Below, piece after piece: positions 56,501 through 64,000 of a stretch of 64,000 nt of DNA. The notes under the pieces are model-generated. The model worked only from the letters and a program-made list of their open reading frames with translations, made no database searches and was not told where the DNA came from. Source of the DNA: Pomacea canaliculata (Eukaryota; Mollusca; Gastropoda; Architaenioglossa; Ampullariidae); contig NC_037601.1 of the NCBI RefSeq assembly GCF_003073045.1, positions 5,177,872 through 5,241,871 of the forward strand. The letters are read 5' to 3'. Each line of letters starts with the position of its first letter. The stretch's first letter is position 1. A program made the position numbers and the translations under genes.

Positions 56501-58140
56501 AGTATAACTTGCATTTTGTTGATCTTGCTTTTTATTTCTGTCAGAAAATTAGCAAATAAAATCTCACCTTTTTTCCAATCCTTAAGCTTATCAAATATAT
56601 ATAGAAGAAAAATTGTGTAAAACTTCACTGTCGCTATTGAGTTTTCAGATGTTTCAATCCGTTTCCTACAGACAGAAGAACTGGTTAAGCGTCTCTCTGA
56701 TCTTGAGCACTCAGCGTCTTGTGATGCAATTGTGCGTGAAAAAATTGCTGCCCTTCCCCCAGAAGTGTCTGATATCGGCCACGTAGACAAAATTCAAGGT
56801 AAATATTTTCATGTTGCTCATTGAGCATTTTGAAATATTAGATAATGTCATTGAAAAGTCTGATGATTGCAGCTCTTGCTGTCAATCTTGCCTGACTACC
56901 CAAAACAGCTTCGGAAACTAGCAGTTATTTAGGCTCTAGAGTTGGAACTATAAAATGTTAAACAAAGAACATGTACTGATGTTTACTGTGCCTTTAAAGA
57001 GCTTGAAATGAGATAAAACCTTTAGTTAAAACTGACTGACAGTTTAAGTAATATCTTTGTACGCAAATAAAATTGGGGTACCATACAAAATTTGAGAAAG
57101 CTCATGATTACTTCTGTATTTATATTCTAGTATATACTTTTATTACTTTTCATCATATTTTCGTAGGTGGGTAGCAGTAAAAGAAAGAGAACAGACTTAT
57201 CATAGCTGAAAATGATTTATGTGTCTTGAAAGAATTAACATTAGGGAAAAATATGCTATCATGCATGTGTGCAGACAGAAAAGCAGCAGAGCATTTATCA
57301 CGCCAGGTCGATGAGGCATGCGTTTTACTGGCAGAATACAATACACGGCTTTCAGCAGAGCTTGAAGAGCGGCGGAAAGTGGCATTGATGCTGAGGGGTT
57401 TTATAAACCAGGTCAAAGGTCAGATGCAAGATACAGAGAAACAGTTACTGGTATGATATTAAACACTGTTTTGTAGGTTGATTTTTTTTTTCGAGGGGAA
57501 AGAATGTTATTTTGGCCACTTTAGTCATTTCTTTCTACACTCGGCACAGTGTATGTGTACGTGCATGCATGTTGAAGAAGGGATGTATGTGTACAAAAAG
57601 AAAAATTGACTCTAAGAACAGAAAAAATGTTTTTAGAAAATTAGAACATTAGAATATCAAGTAACTTATTAGATGCTGATGGTCACTGTACTTGCATAAA
57701 TTCTACCAGAACAGTTATCCACATTTACACACTGTATGCATTGCTGTCATAAAGTATTTCCATTGCAGCAGTATTTTTCATACTTTATGAATATGACATG
57801 GACAATAAAGTATTATGATCATTATTGAAATTGTTAATTTTTTATTTTTGAATTATCCACATATTATTTGTGCTCATTTCATCATTTGATGCCATCTTTT
57901 TTTTTTTCTCTTTTTTTTTAATATTGGACACTGTTATCTATAAATTTAGAAAAAGTCTGGTAAAATTTTAATATTTTCCCCCACCAGGACTACAGGTCAA
58001 AACTTGCTCGAGTATCTACTGTGAGGCAAGAGCTAATGTCTCACATACAGAATCTACCTGACCTTACCAAACTACCTGATGTGACAGGGGGGCTAGCACC
58101 ACTTCCTTCAGCTGGTGACCTCTTCTCCTATTCCACGTAG
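50569..58140 (+). CDS. RPRD1B: RPRD1-type Pol II CTD-interacting regulator
   Basis: Seven coding exons: 50569-50719, 55233-55362, 56013-56119, 56252-56409, 56672-56798, 57275-57450, 57988-58140. They give 1002 nt (333 residues; vertebrate RPRD1B is about 326). The N-terminal CID domain (about 1-130) contains QQSIQTLSLWLIHHRKHA, TFIYLANDVIQNSKKKGPEF and LSIWQERGVYD. The C-terminal coiled-coil dimerisation region (about 183-320) contains VDEACVLLAEYN and ends VTGGLAPLPSAGDLFS, closer to RPRD1B than RPRD1A. The family binds the phosphorylated CTD of RPB1 and helps recruit the RPAP2 phosphatase in the nucleus. All borders are GT-AG and phases agree. The 4.5-kb first intron carries nested LINEs. 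The stretch around 130-182 is poorly conserved, as in other species. Confidence 0.95.
51463..52215. repeat. Unclassified block in RPRD1B intron 1
   Basis: About 750 bp, much richer in C and G than the AT-rich intron around it, with frequent CTCACTCG- and ACCTAAC-like phrases but no protein frame, terminal repeat or tail I can identify. It looks like an inserted element of unknown class; the borders are judged from composition only. Confidence 0.3.
53030..54093 (+). mobile_element. RTE-like LINE copy 2, 5' truncated
   Basis: Closely matches the last third of the intact LINE at 45-48 kb from about codon 652, with only a handful of residue changes by eye and the same 3' end with an (ATAG)n tail. 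A possible 8-bp target duplication ATAGTTGC is present (about 53019-53026 and 54090-54097). The 5' junction is fuzzy by a few bases. Confidence 0.9.
53036..54059 (+). pseudogene. LINE reverse-transcriptase fragment with one stop
   Basis: The frame runs from the palm ([18 protein letters not shown] retained) to the C-terminus. It is broken once, at 53658-53660, by TAG where the intact copy has a Tyr codon (TAC), a C-to-G change. Without the endonuclease and the first part of the reverse transcriptase it cannot function. Confidence 0.9.
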
Positions 58141-59455
58141 ATAGCATGGTGATTATATGAGTTTATGAGTGGAACAAGTACAAGCCAAGAACTATCTCAG
58201 ATACTAGATGCCATAAGAAGTGATTATTATGGAAGTTTTTGTGCTTGTGTCACTGTCTAGAAGACTGCTATTTGAGAGCTGTAAGCTGGATGGAGTGTGA
58301 TATCAGATGCAAATTCAGTCTTATAACTTCCACAAAATTGTTGTGCTTGCTTTTATGTTTTTATAGATAAGGTCTTGAAGATTCTCACATTTCCTCTCAG
58401 GCATAATTTTCTTTTGTGTGTATGTTTTCAAGTGTTTACTATTCTGTTAAAAGCTATTCTGACCCTAGTCCAATAGATGTATAAAACAAACACGCCTTTT
58501 TAATCAGATGGTGATTTTGGTCTTCGGGTAACATGTTTCTAAAACCTATTTTTGTATAAGTTTGTGGATGACTTAGTTTTTCATGCTATATTTTAAGGAA
58601 TGGCTAATTCATGTTTTTCTCTAGACCTTGTAAACATAAACAACATTAAGCTGTATTCACAAGTATGGTCACTGCCAAAAATATATATACTTTTGAATAC
58701 ATCACAGTTATGCATTTTGAATAACCTTGTTAGATTACAAAAATCTGTACAGATTGTTCATCAAAATGCAATCTTTCTTCTTCGGTTTAAAGTTAAAAAA
58801 AATCTTCACATTATGCATTAGTAAATTTTAAGTGGTAAATTGGTAATAATTATGTGTAGTACACATAACTAGAGCAGACAGGAACTCTCAAGTCTCAGAA
58901 TAAGTAGCATCTTGACATTGAATTGTCATGTGCAGGAAAAACAAGCAGAAACTTGTTTCCTAATCATTTTTAGCTTTGGAGAATATATGCACATTGAAAG
59001 TGTCCCACATAACATAAAATACCTGTTTTACACTAATCCTGAAATCATTTTGGTTTGCCAGCGAATTACTTGGTTATTTAATTAAATGCATTTAAAAGGC
59101 ATGGAGCAAACAAAAAGTTTATCCTCTATTTCTCTCATTTACCTTCTCTATTCCTTGCTGTCTAGACGGAAGTTTTTATACTGTCAAGTTACTAAATGAT
59201 TCTCAGTCCATGCAAACTCACAATTTTGTATATATGTGTGTGTGTGCATAGGTGCATGTCAGAGACAGTGGATGGGTTGTATTCATGAGTCTTTGTACAT
59301 TTCTTTTAATCATTAGTTGATATTGGACAATGAAGGAATTTTCTCCCTTCCACCCAGTAAAACAAAAAAACTGGCAAGAATTATAAATAACTAGATGGAT
59401 TTGAGATTTCACACCTAATTTTTTTTTTTTTCACTTTAGAAAGTTAAACATTTGA
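58141..59455. other. RPRD1B 3' untranslated/downstream region
   Basis: AT-rich sequence without coding features. Probably the long 3' untranslated region; several ATTAAA/AATAAA-like hexamers make the end uncertain. Confidence 0.45.
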
Positions 59456-59463
59456 CAGTTTGC

Positions 59464-59801
59464 CGTAAATTTCAGACTATAAGCCACAGTTTTTTTCCCC
59501 ACCTTTAAACCCTGCAGTTTAAACAGTGATGCAGCTTGAGTATCTTTCAGATTCTGATTAATTTTTCTATGAGCTCCATGTTAAAGTGTCAACTGTTAAC
59601 GTTGTTACAGTGTTAACTATGCATTTTAATTGAAGCATTCAGATCAGTTGCACCCTCATCATGCCAAAAACAAGACTAAATGCCTACAATGCAGCTTTTA
59701 AGTTGTATTTATTTATGGAAAAAAGCAGGATTTTTTTATTATTATTTATTGAGTGTAGCTTGTATACAGGTGCACTTAATAGACCAAAATTTACGGTAAT
59801 G
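59464..59801. mobile_element. Small inverted-repeat element (MITE-like)
   Basis: The left end CGTAAATTTCAGACTATAAG and the right end, read in complement as CCGTAAATTTTGGTCTATTAAG, are imperfect inverted repeats. The 8-bp CAGTTTGC flanks it on both sides (59456-59463 and 59802-59809). Inside, an ATG at 59661 opens MPKTRLNAYNAAFKL, which resembles the start of a helix-turn-helix transposase, then is lost. Likely a deletion derivative. The superfamily is uncertain, and the left end appears a few bases shorter than the right. Confidence 0.6.
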
Positions 59802-60284
59802 CAGTTTGCTTCTCTGCCCACCTAGTTTCTTGCCTGGGGTCGGGTATCTGTCATTTTGTGAAAATGAAGAGTACAAGAAAATGGGTTTTCAGAAAAAAAT
59901 TTCTTTCATTATAGATGCTTTGGGATAGTTATGTTTTAGCACTAACCACCAGTATCATTTTGACATAAACTTTGATTCATGCATGCACTTTGCATCCATG
60001 CATGTGTGCAGACTGGTGTGAGAGATTTTTGTGTGCATGCGTTGTATTGTATTGTTTTGTGTTAACAGTCCTGTCACTTAAAAATTACTCGAAAATATAT
60101 ATAAATGCAAAAATAATTATGTTGATCACCATAAAGAGAATTCACACCTTATCAAGTGAACAACTTGCTTTCCATTACTGATTGTTGTGAGTTTGCTTGG
60201 GTGTGTTTATAATGCAGTTAATCAGAAAAGTTAGAAAGTTACAATGTTGGAAGCACTGAACATAAAAAAGGTGCTGGACTAAGA

Positions 60285-60290
60285 AATAAA
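60285..60290 (+). terminator. Possible poly(A) signal AATAAA (RPRD1B)
   Basis: A canonical AATAAA about 2.1 kb after the RPRD1B stop, followed within 25 bases by a GTG-rich stretch. One of several candidates. Confidence 0.3.
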
Positions 60291-63200
60291 AACAAGTGAC
60301 GTGCTGTCCATTTTAAATAGGAGTCAATGCAGTAGAGCAGAAAGGAATGCAAAGAGTCTTATAGATGTGCTCTTCCCCCAACAGCTGAACATCAGTGAAA
60401 TACAAAGATTCCTTCCTGCTTGTCTGAACCTTGGTTACCACACATGTATTGTTAGACAGCATGAGGAAGTTATTCCGGAGAGGTGCAAACTTTCACCTTT
60501 ATGGGATGATTTGTTCTATGGTGCTCCCTATACCTTTTGCAGCTGGATACAGTGCTAAGGCAAATAATAACACTCTTCATTCTTTGAATAATTTTGTCTG
60601 TTTTTCTGCTGATGCCATTTATTCCAAACCTCTTCACGATTATTTATACACAGCAGTTGGTCTTTCAATATGACTTTGTTCATTTCTTCTGTACAGGCAA
60701 AGACTATGGGAAAATCCCATAACCAACAAAAGAAATTTCCTAATACAAGTTTTATATTTATATAGCAGTACAACAATTACTGTTGCTAAATGTCTGTATG
60801 TCACAAGTGAGAAACAAAAAGCATAAATGTTATTTAAAAACTGTACATGTATTTGATTTACAGCAATTATTCAGAAACAACAGTATCAAAATATGTTGGG
60901 ATGGTCAAATTATTTGTACATATAAATAATGCTAAAATTATAATATCAGTTTTGTATCAGCACATTTCTGAGAAACATGAGCTAGCTACTCTGTCACAAT
61001 ATAATATTCTCATGCCTAAATAACAAAAGAGGAAGGATATGGGTGAGAGTCAACAGTATGCTGTGACCACACAAACTTGTATTTAATATACAGATTTGTG
61101 GTGACCATGATTCTTACTAGTCATGTTGGTAACCTTAGCAACCATTTTTCCCTCTCCCCTTATTATTTAACACCGGCTTACAAAGACAACAGCAAGTGAA
61201 GCATGAATGCTGTACTATCATACAGCTGGTGATCCTCAAATACAAAATGGATTTAACTGGCGTCTTAAGGGAGATAACCACTGGTAGCCAGAACGCCTAT
61301 ACCTACATTCTACACAAGTGAACTGAAATCTATCAAGTTCTCCCTGCCTTAGACTCCAAGAAATAATCTGATCAGAATGTAAATATCTTCAATGACCCCA
61401 CAAAACATGTAAATGCTTCAATTTCTTGAAGTTAGCTCAAATGCTTTTCAGCGGGGGTCCTAATCAATCCAGCATGAAAGATCTTGAATAAAAACTATAT
61501 TGATTTGATGCAATTTTAACCCATACTGCCATAAGTCAACATTTTACCATTTTCTTTCTTTAAGATTAACTCCTTTAACTCAAACCAATTGTCACATTAT
61601 TTTATCAAGCATTTACAACCACTATTAAAGTGACAACACAGCAACCACCTGTTTCATTTCTTCAGCAGTCTGCAATCTCCACCCAGTCATCACAAGTACC
61701 CACAGTGTATTTTGCACTAGACATTTCTTAAAATTATAAATATTGACAAATCCGTACATACTGTTTTAAAGGAAAAGCTTGCATTGGTGAGAGTAACAAA
61801 AACAATACAATGCTGGTGCTGCACAAGATTATGGGTAGCATAAAGACTCCATTTGTATATTTTAAAATAAATATTTTACAAACTCAGCACCACCTTTTCC
61901 ACACATATCTGGCACTCAAGAGTTCCTGATCAACCTCCCATTCAAAACAAACTCCAAGCAGCCAAGTCTATTTGGAAAAAACAAATCTCAAATTCAAACC
62001 ATTAGTAAACTAGAGATTGGCAGGATGTACTAGCAGGTGCCAACAAAGCAAAACCACTCAGAACCAAGTGAAAACTTAAGCAGAAACTTTACAAGCAAAA
62101 TCAAAACAAGAAACTGACCATCAAGATCTGCTTTTAATTAAATCACTGTAAAATGAATGACAATTTGCATGGTTTATATCTTCATGAATCGTTAATAAGG
62201 ATCAAGCAGTAAAAGCAGCACAAAAAATATAGCAGATGATGTGGACAATGGGACAACCTCGTGATGCTCACATCATACATGGGGCTACTTTCTTCTGATG
62301 AATGGTAACAGGACAAACATTTTGACACAGTGAAACCTGTCTCCAGCAGAAAAGTGAATGTCATTCCTACTGAATTGGATGAAACTTACAAATGTCAAGC
62401 AGCATTACCTGATGCATCATACAAAGTATTGTACTGCAAAGTCTACAAAAACAAGTTGCCAGCATTTGTAAAGTATGCTTCCCTGTGAACTGAGGAAAAA
62501 GCGCAAGTGCAATCAATAGGAATTTCTGAGAGTAAAAGCTTTACTATTAACTTCTAACAAATAAATGACATGAAGAACTATCAAGGGATCACTTCCTCGA
62601 CTATGGCCAAGATACTTTACATCCCCTTTCCTCCCCTAATAAAGGACTCTGATATTTAAAATCTGTATAATTATACTGGGGAAAATAATAAAGACAAAAC
62701 ACAAGCCAAATATTTGTGTCTGAAATTAGGCATCTAAAGATATCTTAACAGATCTTTCCCCAAAACATGTTAGCTAGAAATGATCTTGGGAAAGAAACAA
62801 CAGCAAAAATACCTGCTAGCAATCTTAAAGGACAAAGTTTATTGACCAAGAAAATGAAATGAGGAGAGGGGCCTGCATATTGTGAGTGGTGAGGCTTGGC
62901 TCTGAGCCTGCTTAAAGTGATGGATCCACATTGCTAGGCGTGGATGCTTGGTACTTGATACCAATATACATTCCAAACACCCATAACAAGTCACTCAAAA
63001 ACCATTCACTTTTACATTTCTTTCATGACAAGCACCTCGGTATTTAAAATAGCAGATCCTGAGTGACAAATTTAAAGTGGGAAATGTGTGAGCATGCATG
63101 CACAGATGCTTGCATGTGCTGACTATACACATTAGAGCTTTGCTTAGAAAAATATCTGTTCCAAGCTCATGTAATGTGGGCACTTTCTTCGTCATCCTAG
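60291..63200. other. Convergent intergenic region
   Basis: AT-rich sequence between RPRD1B and the DNAJA2-like gene. No coding or transposon feature recognised. Part of it is probably the long 3' untranslated region of the minus-strand gene. Confidence 0.45.
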
Positions 63201-63205
63201 AAACT

Positions 63206-63211
63206 TTTATT
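63206..63211 (-). terminator. Possible poly(A) signal AATAAA (DNAJA2)
   Basis: AATAAA on the minus strand about 320 bases downstream of the DNAJA2-like stop codon. Confidence 0.35.
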
Positions 63212-63532
63212 CTTCTGTTGAATCTTCAAAAATTCCATAATAGCTTTCCTTGATCTAATTTTCTCCCATACTAATGTCCTATACATAAAGAGACCAAACA
63301 AAGACAAAAAAAAAAAAAAAAACTCAAAAATTTCTCCTGCTGCCTCAAAAATCATGAAAGAAGTTTTTATGAATCTTGGCCAAGGTTTACTAATTCTTCT
63401 TTTTCACACTACAAACCCTGGAATTTTTTTTAATGAAAATATATAGATCAGTTCAAAACAAAAAATTAGAAGCCTGTTGTAGACAGGTTTCATCGCGAAC
63501 ACTTAAATGCTGATGATGCTATTTTAAAACTG

Positions 63533-63721
63533 CTACTGGTGAGCGCACTGCACTCGGGGGCCTGCTCCACTGCCATCATCTTCGTCTTCATGGTATGCCT
63601 CAAATGGACGTCCTCCTGTAGCAGACCGAGTCTCCTCATAATCCACTAGATTCACCTCCTCTACATGCTCTCCCTCAGGAATCTCCACAACTGGACGGTC
63701 CGGCAGAATAGTCTCCAGAGT
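63533..63721 (-). CDS. DNAJA2: DnaJ homolog subfamily A, last coding exon (partial)
   Basis: 62 residues plus stop, entered through a TGTGTCCAG acceptor in phase 0. The exon reads TLETILPDRPVVEIPEG, then the acidic VEEVNLVDYE, FEAYHEDEDDGSG and the terminal VQCAHQ. This is the C-terminal tail of class A HSP40 co-chaperones, which stimulate HSP70 ATPase and deliver unfolded clients. The CAHQ ending is the CaaX box of DNAJA2, farnesylated in the family to hold the protein at ER and other membranes; DNAJA1 ends CQTS. Upstream exons (J domain, zinc finger, substrate-binding domain) lie beyond the window. No other exon is seen in 63722-64000. Confidence 0.85.
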   Translation of the reverse strand, partial: TLETILPDRPVVEIPEGEHVEEVNLVDYEETRSATGGRPFEAYHEDEDDGSGAGPRVQCAHQ

Positions 63722-64000
63722 CTGGACACAGATTGTAAAGGTTAATAAACTCTGCAAATAAGCTGTTATGCATTTTTTAGTTGAGAGAGTAGAGAGTAGA
63801 GTTACAGGGGGAAAAAAAGTTCAGTTACTCATACTTCTCTACTTAGAGAATTGAGAAAGGTTATTTGTTTACTGTCTGGAAAATCTCCCTGGCCACCCAA
63901 AAGTAAATGACACCTGCTCTTCCTAAGATCATTAAATGTAAGAAAAATTTGGGCTCTTCGGCAAGCTATACTTCAGATACGGTGAACCATTTACAGTTCA

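Noticed and set aside
60301-60673. 80-85-residue plus ORFs downstream of RPRD1B
   Set aside because: Overlapping frames in AT-rich probable untranslated sequence, with no domain pattern.

Overview
The window is animal nuclear DNA: long introns with GT-AG borders, many tri- and tetranucleotide microsatellites, and several classes of transposon at different stages of decay. A mollusc, probably a gastropod, fits best. That rests on the sushi/F-type-lectin-like/kringle membrane protein and its juxtamembrane motif, which I recall from predicted molluscan membrane proteins, and on the RTE/CR1/hAT/pogo repeat mix. The species cannot be fixed from the sequence alone.

Layout. 1-25.4 kb has no gene I can support. 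It holds microsatellites, a pyrimidine-strand tandem array, clusters of palindromic CRE and E-box sites, SINE-like repeats, and an internally deleted hAT transposon (10903-12220) with perfect ends and an 8-bp target duplication. 25.4-35.2 kb is a complete-looking 12-exon plus-strand gene. It encodes a secreted-then-anchored protein of about 1015 residues: signal peptide, sushi x2, F-type-lectin-like, sushi, F-type-lectin-like, kringle x2, an orphan Cys module, a Ser/Thr stalk, a TM helix and a short tail. Every intron is phase 1, and one appears to use a GC donor. 35.4-36.9 kb is a SINE/pogo-Tigger cluster. 38.6-40.5 kb is a C2H2 zinc-finger gene with an intronless coding region. 41.05-42.05 kb is a CR1-like LINE split by another LINE.

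42.8-58.1 kb is a divergent pair: POLR2C (RPB3, minus strand) and an RPRD1B-type RNA polymerase II CTD-binding factor (plus strand). Their start codons are 293 bp apart, so the core polymerase subunit and a regulator of the same polymerase probably share a promoter. POLR2C intron 2 carries a full-length RTE-like LINE with an intact 990-residue ORF and a perfect 12-bp target duplication. RPRD1B intron 1 carries a very similar 5'-truncated copy nested in an older CR1-like element. 59.46-59.80 kb is a small inverted-repeat element, and the last exon of a DNAJA2-type HSP40 gene lies at 63.5-63.7 kb on the minus strand.

Exon structures for the receptor-like gene, POLR2C and RPRD1B were assembled by hand from splice borders, reading phase and family resemblance. 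Each gives an uninterrupted frame of near-family length, but none was tested against transcripts. The most likely undescribed item is the receptor-like multimodular protein. The divergent polymerase gene pair and the intact LINE are next.
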